A stretch of DNA of 64,000 nucleotides from Bradyrhizobium sp. Arg816 (GTDB lineage: Bacteria > Pseudomonadota > Alphaproteobacteria > Rhizobiales > Xanthobacteraceae). The DNA lies in assembly GCF_029989365.1 (NCBI RefSeq), contig NZ_JAPRAQ010000002.1, forward strand, positions 124,001 to 188,000, written 5' to 3'. Shown one piece after another: positions 49,930 to 58,453 of the stretch (the stretch's first letter is position 1; every line of letters begins with the position of its first letter). Under the pieces are notes generated by a model, which was not told the DNA's origin, ran no database searches, and worked only from the letters and a program-made list of their open reading frames with translations. The position numbers were made by a program, and so were the translations under genes.

Positions 49930-51545
49930 ACCAGATCACCCCTCCGCCGAAGCTCGACATCATTCCCGCCAGCGCCCCGTTCTCCGACGCACAGCGCTCC
50001 TGGCTCAACGGCTTCTTCGCCGGGCTGTTGTCGCCTGATGTGGCGACGCCCTTGTCGGCGGAGCAGGGCGCCGCCGTCATGCAAGCCGGTGACGGCGACG
50101 ACGGTGAAGCGCCATGGCACGATCAGACCATGCCGATCGCGGACCGGATGAAGCTCGCCGAAGGCCGTCCCGTGCGCCGCAAGATGATGGCCGCGATGGC
50201 GCAGCAGGATTGCGGCCAGTGCGGCTATAATTGCCACGACTATTCGGAGGCGATCGCCACCCGTAGCGAAGCACGGCTCAATCTCTGCGTCCCCGGCGGC
50301 AAGGAAACCGCGCGGATGCTGAAGTCGCTGTACGAGGAGCTGGACAAGGCGCCGGCGGCCAAGGCAGGTGACAAGGCGGCCGACAAGGTGGATGCGGTGG
50401 CGGCGCCGGCCGTGACGGTGACGATCGCCGAGCCCGGCCGCTCGCGCGACAATCCGGTCGCGGCGACGTTCCTGTCGCGGCGCCTGCTCAACAAGGGGAA
50501 GTCGGAGAAGGAGACCTATCACGTCGAGTTCGATCTCGCCGAGAGCAAGCTCGACTATGTCGTCGGCGATAGCTTCGGCGTGTTCGCGCGCAACGAGGTC
50601 GGCCTCGTCGATCAGATCATCGCGCTGCTCGGCGCCTCCCACACCACCAAGGTCAACGGCAAGACGCTGCGCGAGGTGCTGATCGACGACGTCTCGCTGT
50701 CGCCGGCGCCCGACACGCTGTTCGAGCTGATCTCCTTCATCACCGGCGGCGCACAACGCGAAAAGGCGCGAGCGCTGGCGCAGGGCGAGGATCCCGATGG
50801 CGACGCCGCCACGCTCGACGTCATGGCGGCGCTCCAGAAGTTTTCGGGCACGCGGCCGCATCCGGAGGCCTTCGTCGAGGCGCTGGAGCCGCTCCAGCCG
50901 CGGCTCTATTCAATCTCGTCCTCGCACAATGCGACGCCGGGAAAACTATCGCTGACGGTGGACTCCGTGCGTTACGTCATCGGCAAGCGCAAGCGGATCG
51001 GCGTGGCCTCGACCTTCCTCGGCGAACGCATCGCCGAGGGCGAGAAGCTCAAGGTCTATGTGCAGAAGGCGCATGGTTTCGGCCTGCCGCTGGATCCGAA
51101 GACGCCCGTCATCATGATCGGCCCCGGTACCGGCATTGCGCCGTTCCGCGCCTTTCTGCTCGATCGCAAGGCGACCGGCGCGCCGGGCAAGAACTGGCTG
51201 TTCTTCGGTCATCAACGCAGCGATTGCGACTTCTTCTACCAGGAAGAGCTCAATGCGATGAAGACGTCGGGTCAATTGACGCGGCTGTCGCTGGCCTGGT
51301 CGCGCGACGGCGAGAAGAAGTTTTACGTGCAGGACCGCATGCGCGAGGTCGGCCGCGAATTGTGGACCTGGCTCGCCGACGGCGCGCATCTCTACATCTG
51401 CGGCGATGCCAAGCGCATGGCCAAGGACGTCGAACGCGCACTGGTCGATATCGTCGCGCAGTTCGGGGCACGTTCGACGGATGAGGCCGTCAGTTTTGTC
51501 GCCGAGCTCAAGAAGACGGGCCGCTTCCAGGCTGACGTGTACTAA
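49926..51545 (+). CDS. Fe-S/FAD/NADPH reductase, CysJ-like without FMN domain
   Basis: The 539-aa protein has, at 96-121, a four-cysteine cluster motif DCGQCGYNCHDYSEAI ... LNLCVPGG, which matches the FeS domain found in RnfB and corrinoid Fe-S proteins. A CysJ/cytochrome P450-reductase type FAD domain follows (PRLYSISSS) and an NADPH domain (IGPGTGIAPFRAFLLD; LFFGHQRSDCDFFYQEEL; YICGDAKRMAKDVE). The flavodoxin FMN domain of CysJ is missing, so the Fe-S cluster probably takes over electron transfer to NirA. It is annotated elsewhere as sulfite reductase alpha subunit, but the tight coupling to nirA argues for nitrite reduction. Confidence 0.85.
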   Translation: MNQITPPPKLDIIPASAPFSDAQRSWLNGFFAGLLSPDVATPLSAEQGAAVMQAGDGDDGEAPWHDQTMPIADRMKLAEGRPVRRKMMAAMAQQDCGQCGYNCHDYSEAIATRSEARLNLCVPGGKETARMLKSLYEELDKAPAAKAGDKAADKVDAVAAPAVTVTIAEPGRSRDNPVAATFLSRRLLNKGKSEKETYHVEFDLAESKLDYVVGDSFGVFARNEVGLVDQIIALLGASHTTKVNGKTLREVLIDDVSLSPAPDTLFELISFITGGAQREKARALAQGEDPDGDAATLDVMAALQKFSGTRPHPEAFVEALEPLQPRLYSISSSHNATPGKLSLTVDSVRYVIGKRKRIGVASTFLGERIAEGEKLKVYVQKAHGFGLPLDPKTPVIMIGPGTGIAPFRAFLLDRKATGAPGKNWLFFGHQRSDCDFFYQEELNAMKTSGQLTRLSLAWSRDGEKKFYVQDRMREVGRELWTWLADGAHLYICGDAKRMAKDVERALVDIVAQFGARSTDEAVSFVAELKKTGRFQADVY

Positions 51546-51876
51546 GGCGTGAGCCGATCAGCGCAAATCGTCCCGGCGGCGCAAACATCAGGCGTCGCGC
51601 CGCTGGGCCGTTTCTACTGTGCATGGGGTTGTTTTCGACAATTTTGTTTGGAGGGGGTCTGAATGCCTCCGCCCGACTGTCATCCCACCGTCATCCGGGC
51701 CGGTTCCAGCTGGCTCGGATCTTAACGAATAAGATTCTCGGAACCCCCAGGTGAAGAGAATTTGCACCTGCGACGGGGCGCCTTCAGAGAACCTCCATCG
51801 CTATTTTCGCCGCCACCTTGCCTCCCGCCAGGGTTGATCCTTCATACTCCCACAAATGGGGCGTTGGAGATCGACC
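51546..51876. other. Intergenic stretch after the nirA operon
   Basis: This 331-bp stretch contains no gene that could be supported. GTCATCCCACCGTCATCCGGGCC near 51679 hints at a degraded palindromic repeat (written here as GTCATCCCACC and GTCATCCGG). A 36-codon frame at 51623-51733 has no binding site. The TTGGAGATC just before 51877 is the binding site of the next small gene. Confidence 0.35.
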
Positions 51877-52029
51877 ATGCGCGAACTATCGGCGGAAGCC
51901 AGGCTGCACTTCTACGCGCGCTCGCTCTCGCGTCGGACCGGGGCGAGCATGCATCACGTTGGGCTCTACAGCGCCTTTGCCGTCATCGCCGCCATCGTGT
52001 TCGGCACGCTCTCGGTGCATCCGTTCTGA
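51877..52029 (+). CDS. Small C-terminally anchored membrane protein (50 aa)
   Basis: The 50-codon gene starts MRELSAEARLHFYARSLSRR (basic amphipathic N-terminus) and ends with a TM helix (LYSAFAVIAAIVFGTLSVH). GGAG lies eight bases before the ATG. It resembles small conserved membrane proteins common in Bradyrhizobium. Its TGA abuts the pxpA TGA on the opposite strand with no bases between. Function unknown. Confidence 0.65.
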   Translation: MRELSAEARLHFYARSLSRRTGASMHHVGLYSAFAVIAAIVFGTLSVHPF

Positions 52030-52800
52030 TCACGCCCCGCGCTTGAACGGCGCGACCTCGATGCCCGCATCCTTCAACGCCTGACGCAGGCCGCGCGCGA
52101 TGTCGACCGCGCCGTGCGTGTCACCGTGGATGCACACCGTGTCCGTACGCATCTTGATCACCTTGCCCGTCACCGACACCACCGCGCCGTCCTGCACCAT
52201 GCGCACCACGCGATCGGCGATCGCCTTGGCATCGTGCAGCACCGCGCCGGGCTTCTTGCGCGAGACGAGGTTGCCGTCGTCCTCATAGGCGCGGTCAGCG
52301 AACACCTCGTGCACCATCGGCAGATTGGCCTCTTCGCCGGCCTTCACCAGCTTCGAATTGGCGAGCACAACAAAGATCAGGCTCGGGTCGACCGCCCTGA
52401 TGCCGGCGGCGATCGCCTTGGCCGTCATGTCGTCCTCGCAGGCGACGTTGGAAAGCGCGCCATGCGCCTTCACATGCGTGACCTTGTGCCCGGCCGCGGT
52501 CGCGATCGCCTGCAACGCGCCGATCTGGTAGGCGACGAGATTCTCGATCTCGGAGGCCTTCAGGCCCGCGATTGGATGGCGGCCGAAACCGTGCAGGTCG
52601 CGGTAGCCCGGATGGGCGCCGACCGAAACGCCGCGCGCCTTCGCCAACTCGACCGTCCGGCGCATGATGTCGGGGTCGCCGGCATGGAAGCCGCAGGCGA
52701 CATTGACCGAGCTGGCAAGGTCGATCATCGCGGCGTCGTTGCCCATCTCCCACGCGCCAAAACCTTCGCCGAGGTCGCAATTGAGATCGATCGTCTTCAT
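52030..52800 (-). CDS. pxpA: 5-oxoprolinase subunit PxpA (LamB/YcsF family)
   Basis: PxpA with PxpBC hydrolyses 5-oxoproline (pyroglutamate) to glutamate using ATP. The 256-aa protein has the family signature [22 protein letters not shown] with [11 protein letters not shown], then [29 protein letters not shown] and [11 protein letters not shown]. It is the last gene of the pxpBCA operon, 31 bp after pxpC. The longer upstream frame is not used, because MKTIDLNCD preceded by GGAGAG is the family N-terminus. Confidence 0.95.
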   Translation of the reverse strand: MKTIDLNCDLGEGFGAWEMGNDAAMIDLASSVNVACGFHAGDPDIMRRTVELAKARGVSVGAHPGYRDLHGFGRHPIAGLKASEIENLVAYQIGALQAIATAAGHKVTHVKAHGALSNVACEDDMTAKAIAAGIRAVDPSLIFVVLANSKLVKAGEEANLPMVHEVFADRAYEDDGNLVSRKKPGAVLHDAKAIADRVVRMVQDGAVVSVTGKVIKMRTDTVCIHGDTHGAVDIARGLRQALKDAGIEVAPFKRGA

Positions 52801-52831
52801 GGTTGCTCTCCGCCTCTGGTCGTCTTGTCGC

Positions 52832-53869
52832 TTATGGCTCCGCCGTGACCTGCCAGGTCCCGGCATCCACGGCGCTCACCGCATAGCCCGCGACATTAGC
52901 ATCGCTGAGCGCCTCGATGTTCAGCTCGACGGTGTCGGAAGAGCGCAGGCGATCGGGCAGGTTGCGGATGAGTTGCGCGAACTTGCGCGCCTCCTCCTGC
53001 GCCTCGGCCATGGTGACCTCGAGGAAGCGGAACGCGGTTCCCGCCGAGGTCTGCGCGAGGCGGCCGACATCGGCCGTGATCACGGTTGCGATCTTCGGAT
53101 AGCCGCCGGACGTGCCGCGATCCATCATCAGCGCGATCGGCGCGCCGTTGCCGGGCACCTGGATGCTGCCGTTGACGGTGCCGTCGGAAACGATGTTGTG
53201 GCCATGCAGATGCTTGATCGCCGGGCCCTCGAGCCGGTAGCCCATGCGGTCGGAGGTGGCCGAGATCTTCCACTCGCTATCGAGGAACAGCGCCTTGTTG
53301 GCGTCGTCGAACTCGTCGTCCTGCGGGCCCAGCAGGACACGGATCGGACCGCTCGCAGGCTTCGGCAGCTCGATGCGCAGCTCGGGCGCGCCGCTTGCGG
53401 CATCGACTGTGAATTCATCGCCGGCCTGGAGCGGGCGTGGGTAGGGGCTGCCGAGGCCCGCGCGGGCGTTCACCGCGAGACTGCCGAACACCGGCTCGCC
53501 CTTGATCCCGCCTTCGATCGCCAGATAAGTGAACGCCCCGCCGCGGGCAAAGCCCAGCGTCAGCGCCTCGCCGTCCTTCAGCGTCACCGACGTGTCCATC
53601 GCCACTGGCTTACCGGCGACGTCGGCATTGCGCGGCGCGCCGGCGATCGCGACGCGTACGGCGCCGTCTTTGGCGGTGAACGTGGCGCCGAAGGGGCCGA
53701 TCTCGACCACGGCCGCGAACGGCTCGTTGCCGACCAGCGTGTTCGCTGCCGCCAGCGACAGACGGTCCATCGCGCCGCTGACCGTCAGGCCGTAGCGCTG
53801 CGCGCCGTGGCGGCCGCCGTCCTGAACGGAGCTTGCGGGACCGATGCTGGCGATCACGAGCCGGCTCAT
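52832..53869 (-). CDS. pxpC: 5-oxoprolinase subunit PxpC (biotin-dependent carboxyltransferase-like)
   Basis: The 345-aa protein has the AHS2/PxpC signatures [27 protein letters not shown] at the N-terminus, [26 protein letters not shown], and [26 protein letters not shown]. It forms the PxpBC part that acts on the phosphorylated intermediate. Its ATG overlaps the pxpB stop (ATGA). Confidence 0.95.
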   Translation of the reverse strand: MSRLVIASIGPASSVQDGGRHGAQRYGLTVSGAMDRLSLAAANTLVGNEPFAAVVEIGPFGATFTAKDGAVRVAIAGAPRNADVAGKPVAMDTSVTLKDGEALTLGFARGGAFTYLAIEGGIKGEPVFGSLAVNARAGLGSPYPRPLQAGDEFTVDAASGAPELRIELPKPASGPIRVLLGPQDDEFDDANKALFLDSEWKISATSDRMGYRLEGPAIKHLHGHNIVSDGTVNGSIQVPGNGAPIALMMDRGTSGGYPKIATVITADVGRLAQTSAGTAFRFLEVTMAEAQEEARKFAQLIRNLPDRLRSSDTVELNIEALSDANVAGYAVSAVDAGTWQVTAEP

Positions 53870-54597
53870 GCGATCACCTGCTCGGCGATGATCTCGCCGG
53901 CCTCGGCGGCGCGATCCTGTTCCTCGAAGGTCTTGTGGTCGATGGCGAAAAACGTCACGCGATCACCGGGTTCGGTGAGAAAGGTCGGATTCCGGTGGAG
54001 TTGATAGGTTCTGACAGGTGTGCGGCCGAGCAAGTGCCAGCCGCTCGGAGCCGCCAGGCACTGGATTCCGGCCTGGATGCCGCCGATCGAGATCGTGCCG
54101 GCGGGCGTGAACAGCCGCGGGCTCTGGCGCCGCGACATGTGCAGGGATTTGTCGAGGCCGCTGAGATAGGACCAGCCCGGGGTGAAACCGATCATGGCGA
54201 CACGGTAGTCGCCGGCGACGTGACGGGCGACGATGTCGTCGGGCGTGGTGTTCAGCGCCTTGGCGACATCCTCGAGGTCGATGCCGTGCTCGCCGCCATA
54301 GGCGACCGGAATGCGCCAGCGCCGCGCCCTCGCGGCCGGCGGCAGCGGCTGGCTGGCCAGCGCGAGCAGCTTTTCGCCGAGCGCGTCGAAGCCGATCTTG
54401 CCGGGATCGTAATGCACCAGCAGCGAGCGATAGGTCGGAACGGTCTCGGTGATGCCGTCGATGGGGCTTGCTGCGAGCGCCTTGTCGAGCGCGAGCACGC
54501 GCTCGTTGGCGGCGTCATCGATGGTGCGGCTGAATTCGACCGTGACGGCGCTGTCGCCACTGGGCAGAAGGCGGGGCGGGGGAAGCGTCGCGGCCAT
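53866..54597 (-). CDS. pxpB: 5-oxoprolinase subunit PxpB (kinase-inhibitor KipI-like)
   Basis: The 243-aa AHS1/PxpB protein has LLPSGDSAVTVEFSRTIDDAAN, TYRSLLVHYDP, IPVAYGGEHGIDLEDVA, GFTPGWSYLSGLD and TPAGTISIGGIQAGIQCLAAPSGWHLLGRTPV. It is the first gene of pxpBCA and is divergent from the RraA-like gene across about 258 bp. Confidence 0.95.
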   Translation of the reverse strand: MAATLPPPRLLPSGDSAVTVEFSRTIDDAANERVLALDKALAASPIDGITETVPTYRSLLVHYDPGKIGFDALGEKLLALASQPLPPAARARRWRIPVAYGGEHGIDLEDVAKALNTTPDDIVARHVAGDYRVAMIGFTPGWSYLSGLDKSLHMSRRQSPRLFTPAGTISIGGIQAGIQCLAAPSGWHLLGRTPVRTYQLHRNPTFLTEPGDRVTFFAIDHKTFEEQDRAAEAGEIIAEQVIA

Positions 54598-54855
54598 GAG
54601 CTGTCGAAGGGCTGTCGAAATCGGGCTTCTCAGGAAATGCGGGCTCAGCCTTGAGTTCCGCTTGTCCTTGCTTCGCGTAAATGCGCCCGCAAGTCCAATA
54701 AATTAATGCAAGGGGAAACGATAAAGCGTTGTTATCGCGTCGCATAACAGCCCAGCGGCCCTGCGTTCTTGCTGGCTCTTTGGCCCTTGACGCAAGGGCT
54801 GCGGCTCGCAAGATGCGCGCGTTCTTTCCCGCCCATCCGGAGCTCGTTCTCGTCC

Positions 54856-55554
54856 ATGTCGCTGTCCCCCGAAGCCCGCAAGACCCTCGCCGGCATCACC
54901 ACTGCCACCATCACCACGGTCCTGCTGAAGAAGGGCCTGCGCAACGTGTGGATGCGCGGCGCGCGTCCGCTGCGCCCGGGCCTGCCGCGGCTGGTCGGGC
55001 CCGCCTTCACGCTGCGCTTCGTGCCGGCGCGCGAGGATCTGGCGACGCCGGAATCCTGGTCGTCGCCGATCTCGACCCGCACCGCGATCGAGGCGATGCC
55101 GGACGGCTGCATTGCCGTGGTCGATGCCATGGGCATCACCGATGCCGGCATTTTCGGCGACATCCTCTGCGCGCGCATGATGAAGCGCGGCGTCACTGCG
55201 CTGGTCACCGACGGCGTGGTGCGTGACGTCGAGGGCGTGCTCGGCACCAATCTTCCGGTGTGGTGCGACGGCTATGCCGCGCCGCCGTCGGTTGCGGGCC
55301 TCACCTTCGTCGGCTGGGGCGAGCCGATCGGCTGCGGTGGCGTCGCCGTGTTCCCGAACGACATCGTGGTCGCCGACCAGGACGGCTGCGTGCTGATCCC
55401 GCAGGCGATGCTCGATCACGTGCTCAATGAGGGTGTCGAGCAGGAGCGGATGGAAGCCTGGATCGTCAACGAGGTGAACGACGGCGCGGTGCTGCCGGGC
55501 CTCTATCCCATGAACGCCGAAACCAAGGCGCGCTACGCCGCCAGCAAGAAGTAA
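54856..55554 (+). CDS. RraA/HMG-aldolase family protein
   Basis: The 232-aa protein has the RraA-like fold signatures GPAFTLRFVP, GCIAVVDAMGITDAGIFGDILCARMMKRGVTALVTDGVVRDVEGV (the GxxxD..G...R...G.VTDG pattern that binds Mg2+ and the oxaloacetate/HMG group) and VFPNDIVVADQDGCVLIP. The family comprises 4-hydroxy-4-methyl-2-oxoglutarate aldolases and the RNase E regulator. In rhizobia the aldolase-type activity is more likely. It is followed after 18 bp by a cupin gene. Confidence 0.88.
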   Translation: MSLSPEARKTLAGITTATITTVLLKKGLRNVWMRGARPLRPGLPRLVGPAFTLRFVPAREDLATPESWSSPISTRTAIEAMPDGCIAVVDAMGITDAGIFGDILCARMMKRGVTALVTDGVVRDVEGVLGTNLPVWCDGYAAPPSVAGLTFVGWGEPIGCGGVAVFPNDIVVADQDGCVLIPQAMLDHVLNEGVEQERMEAWIVNEVNDGAVLPGLYPMNAETKARYAASKK

Positions 55555-55572
55555 CAGGAAACGAGGTATCCC

Positions 55573-55977
55573 ATGGAAATCACCGTCGCAGGCACGCGGC
55601 CGACCCGCCGCGCGCCTAAGGAAAATTTTACGGGCACCGTGTTGCAGGACCCCGTGATCATGGCCCCGGCGCCGGCGCGGCTGAACTGCTCGCGCGTCAC
55701 CTTTGAGCCGGGCGCGCGTACCAACTGGCACCACCATCCGCTCGGGCAGACGCTCTACGTGATTTCGGGCGTCGGCCGTGTTCAGACCGAGGGCGGTCCG
55801 GTTCAGGAGATCCGTCCCGGTGACACCGTCTGGATTCCGCCGGGTGAACTGCACTGGCACGGCGCCTCGCCCAACAACAGCATGTGCCACATCGCCATGC
55901 AGGAAGCGCTCGACGGCGTCTATTCGACCTGGCTGGAGCCGGTGACCGACGCGGAGTATGGCGCGGCGCTGGGCTAA
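55573..55977 (+). CDS. Cupin-domain protein
   Basis: The 134-aa single-cupin protein has metal-binding motif 1 WHHHPLGQTLYVISGVGRVQTEG and motif 2 PGDTVWIPPGELHWHGASPNN. The sequence resembles small (R)-mandelonitrile lyase-like cupins, often placed beside carboxymuconolactone or aldolase genes. It is probably co-transcribed with the RraA-like gene; the substrate is unknown. Confidence 0.9.
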   Translation: MEITVAGTRPTRRAPKENFTGTVLQDPVIMAPAPARLNCSRVTFEPGARTNWHHHPLGQTLYVISGVGRVQTEGGPVQEIRPGDTVWIPPGELHWHGASPNNSMCHIAMQEALDGVYSTWLEPVTDAEYGAALG

Positions 55978-55982
55978 TCTCT

Positions 55983-56113
55983 CGTGCCCCGGATGCAATG
56001 CAGCGCGTAAGCGCTGCGTTGCCGATCCGGGGCCCACGAGTTTCCTCAAAGCAAGAGCCCTTGGGTCCCGGCTCTGCGCAGCAACGCTTTGCGTTGCAGC
56101 GCGTCCGGAACAT
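55983..56113. repeat. Palindromic repeat R4
   Basis: This 131-bp element begins CTCGTGCCCCGGATGCAATGC and contains GCAGCGCGTAAGCGCTGCG, CCGGGGCCCACGAG, GTCCCGGCTCTGCG, and GCAACGCTTTGCGTTGC near the right end. The sub-palindromes are nested. Elements of this composition are common between Bradyrhizobium genes; only one copy lies in the window. Confidence 0.6.
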
Positions 56114-56119
56114 GGCAAA

Positions 56120-56332
56120 TCACATCCGTTCCGCCGTCCACGTGCCCGTGCACAGGGTGCCGCGCCATGTGCCGGAGCCTGAGGTGCCGCTGAGCCGGCC
56201 GAAGCCGACGGCGAGTTTGATCCCGGTGCTCAAGGTGATGTTGATGCTGCCGGCATCGGCCACGCGGCCGGATGCCGACACCGCAGCGCTGCTCGATGCG
56301 ATCGGCGCGCGGGGCTCTGTGAGGTGGCGCAC
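56120..56332 (-). pseudogene. Probable C-terminal fragment of a secreted protein
   Basis: The frame ends GRLSGTSGSGTWRG ... CTGTWTAERM, a beta-rich C-terminus that I have seen in small secreted rhizobial proteins. There is no signal peptide: the N-terminus (MRHLTEPRAP) runs back into the terminator region of the neighbouring gene. It is best read as a truncated remnant, next to repeat R4. It could be a functional short protein, but that is less likely. Confidence 0.4.
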
Positions 56333-56358
56333 TCCGCAAAGAGATCGCGGACAGAAGC

Positions 56359-56383
56359 AAAGGGGCCCGGATTGCGGGCCCCT
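56359..56383 (-). terminator. Intrinsic terminator of the DUF2147 gene
   Basis: AAGGGGCCCG (56359-56368) and CGGGCCCCTT (56374-56383) form a perfect 10-bp stem. Read on the minus strand it is followed by TGCTTCTG. It lies 29 bases after the DUF2147 stop codon. Confidence 0.75.
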
Positions 56384-56411
56384 TGTCTCGGTTCGAACGT
56401 CGAAGCCGGAC

Positions 56412-57305
56412 TCAGTTCACGCGCGTCCAGGTCTGGCCGCCGCAGAACATGCCGCCGAAGGCGCAGCCTTGCACGCGCAGGCGGTCGGTGCCCTTCATCG
56501 CGATCGTGGAATCGTAGGTCGAGCCGGAGTTGGGATCGAGGATGCGGCCGGACCATTTCTGATCCTTGTTCTGGTCCTTGCCGGGCTTCATGTTGATCAG
56601 GACCTGCTCGCCGTTCTGGTTCGATTTGCTGTCGACCGAATAGCCGCAGAGGTTGCTGCCGCATTGCTCGATGCGGACCTTGCCTTCCTTCTCCTCGGTG
56701 AGCCAGATGCCGAGCGGTGAATTGAGATCGCGCGCGGGCGCGGCTGCGGGAGCCGGGGGCGCGACGGCGGCGGCCTGAACAGGTGCGGGGGTCGGCGCTG
56801 GAGCGGGGGCTGGAGGCGGCGCCGGGGGCGCGGCAGCCACGGTCGGAGCCGGCGGCGGCGCCACGGCGGGCGCTGCCTGCTGCCCGACCGGAGCGGGCGC
56901 CGGAGGCGTTGCGGGCGGCGGCAACACGGCCGTTTCGGCTGGCGCGTTGCTGGCGGTTGCGGATGGAGGCGGAGCGGGCGGGGGCGGAACCGGCGGCAGC
57001 GCTGCAGCGGCCGGCGCCTGTTCGGTTGCGGGCGGCGCCACGGCAGGGGCGGGAGCTGGTGCCGGAGCGGCCTGAGGTTGCGGATCAACCTTGGCCTGTT
57101 GAGGCGCCTGCTGACCCGGGCTCGTCTCGTTCTTCTTGGCTTTCTTCGCCTTGCCCTGGCCGGTGTTGTCGTAGACGCCGGGGATCTGCACCGTGCCGCG
57201 GTCCGGATCGATGCGGATGGTGCGCCCGCCATATTCGAAAGTGTACTGCGCCTGCGCAGCGGTGCTCGCCAAAAGGAATGCGGCCGTGGCCAACAGCTTC
57301 CTCAT
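56412..57305 (-). CDS. Exported DUF2147-domain protein with Pro/Ala-rich linker
   Basis: The 297-aa protein has a signal peptide (MRKLLATAAFLLASTAAQAQ) and an N-terminal patch FEYGGRTIRIDPDRGTVQIPGVYD. About 130 residues of Pro/Ala/Val low-complexity follow (about 70-185). The C-terminal DUF2147-type domain reads GIWLTEEKEGKVRIEQCGSNLCGYSV and ends RVQGCAFGGMFCGGQTWTRV. Four cysteines can form disulfides. It is periplasmic or outer-membrane-associated; the function is unknown. The ATG at 57305 is the one that opens the signal peptide. A CRP/FNR-like palindrome lies 62-75 bases upstream. Confidence 0.85.
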   Translation of the reverse strand: MRKLLATAAFLLASTAAQAQYTFEYGGRTIRIDPDRGTVQIPGVYDNTGQGKAKKAKKNETSPGQQAPQQAKVDPQPQAAPAPAPAPAVAPPATEQAPAAAALPPVPPPPAPPPSATASNAPAETAVLPPPATPPAPAPVGQQAAPAVAPPPAPTVAAAPPAPPPAPAPAPTPAPVQAAAVAPPAPAAAPARDLNSPLGIWLTEEKEGKVRIEQCGSNLCGYSVDSKSNQNGEQVLINMKPGKDQNKDQKWSGRILDPNSGSTYDSTIAMKGTDRLRVQGCAFGGMFCGGQTWTRVN

Positions 57306-57366
57306 TTCCGTCTCCTGAACAGCTGGTCCCGGTACCAACGCTTACGCGCCGGCTCGATCGCAAAAA

Positions 57367-57380
57367 GTGATCTAGATCAC
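57367..57380. promoter_or_regulatory. CRP/FNR-family operator-like palindrome
   Basis: GTGATCTAGATCAC is a perfect 14-bp palindrome and fits GTGA-N6-TCAC (CRP) as well as TGAT-N4-ATCA (FNR/FixK). It is centred about 68 bases upstream of the DUF2147 start codon, in the minus-strand promoter region. Confidence 0.55.
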
Positions 57381-57569
57381 TGTCACCGTATGAGTCGTGG
57401 TCCGGCGGTGCCGGGTTCAATACGCCCGGAACCCGTCCACAATTCGGGCGAAGCAAGCGACAGGAGGACGCGGCCCCGAGCCCGTTCCGATGAAATTGGA
57501 ATGAGGCCCTAGATTCTAGTATGGACGCGTCTTTACGCGAGCCGGTACCCCACTTCGCTCGAAAACGAT

Positions 57570-58352
57570 CTAGTCGAACCAGGCGGCGTAGATCTTCCTG
57601 TAGCTGCCGTCCTCCATCGAAATGTGCAGCCACTGGTCGACGAAAGCCTTCAGCGCCATGTCGCGCTGGAGCCAGTAGGCCTTCTCCGAGAAGTCGAACG
57701 GCTTGTCGGGATGCACCGCGCAGAGCACGCCGGAATGCTGCTTCTGCTGGTAGCGGGTCTCGGAGGCGTCCGTCATCATCAAATCGGCGTTGCCCTTGGC
57801 GATCTCGTCGAAGATCACGGTGTTGTCGGAGAAGACGTTGATCTCGGCGTCCTTGATGTTGGCGCGCGCGAACCGCTCGTTGGTGCCGCCGGGATTGACG
57901 ATGACGCGGGTGCCCTTCTTGTCGATGTCGGAGATGGTCTGGTACTTGCCGACGTCGGCGCAGCGTGCGATCGGCGTCTTGCCTTCACGCATGATCGGCA
58001 TCGAGAAGAAGCCCTTCTTCTGCCGGTCGAGCGTGACCGAGACGCCGCCCATGGCGATGTCGAACTGGTCGGCCTCGAAGTCCTTCATGAGCTTCGGCCA
58101 GGCCGTCGGCACGAATTCGACTTTGACGCCGAGCGCCTTGCCGAGTGCCTCCGCCATGTCGACGTCGAAGCCGCTGAACTGCTGTGTCGCCTTGTCCAGG
58201 TAGGTGAAAGGCTTGTAGTCGCCGGTCATGCCGACGCGCAGAGTGCCGCGCTTGACGATCTCATCGAGGCGCGACGGCGCCGGCTGCTGTGCATATGCCG
58301 AAAAGTTCGCCAGCAGGACGGCGGCCAAAGCCGCCACGATTCGAACGATCAT
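57570..58352 (-). CDS. pheC: Periplasmic cyclohexadienyl dehydratase (PheC-like)
   Basis: The 260-aa protein has a signal peptide (about 1-21, ending SAYA) and the SBP_bac_3 fold. GDYKPFTYLDK, FSGFDVDMAEALGKALG, DFEADQFDIAMGGVSVTLDRQKKGFFS, IVNPGGTNERFARANI, ADLMMTDASETR and CAVHPDKPFDFSEKAYWLQRD follow Pseudomonas PheC closely, including the active-site-like region NPGGTNE. PheC dehydrates prephenate/arogenate to phenylpyruvate/phenylalanine in the periplasm. An amino-acid binding role is the alternative, but no permease or ATPase is adjacent. Confidence 0.82.
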   Translation of the reverse strand: MIVRIVAALAAVLLANFSAYAQQPAPSRLDEIVKRGTLRVGMTGDYKPFTYLDKATQQFSGFDVDMAEALGKALGVKVEFVPTAWPKLMKDFEADQFDIAMGGVSVTLDRQKKGFFSMPIMREGKTPIARCADVGKYQTISDIDKKGTRVIVNPGGTNERFARANIKDAEINVFSDNTVIFDEIAKGNADLMMTDASETRYQQKQHSGVLCAVHPDKPFDFSEKAYWLQRDMALKAFVDQWLHISMEDGSYRKIYAAWFD

Positions 58353-58453
58353 CTCTTTTCCACCCATGCCCGAGCTGTCATTGTGCAGCTCTTGAAACTT
58401 GGATTTAGACCAGATGCCCGTCGCTGGCGAGGCGGAATTGAAGGGAATTTAGG

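Noticed and set aside
51623..51733. 36-codon frame MGLFSTILFGGGLNAS...
   Set aside because: No Shine-Dalgarno and no recognisable family; could be real but is unsupported.
57517..57573. Possible dispersed rhizobial repeat ending CACTTCGCTCGAAAACG next to pheC
   Set aside because: It resembles a common intergenic repeat from memory, but only one copy lies in the window, so it cannot be shown here.
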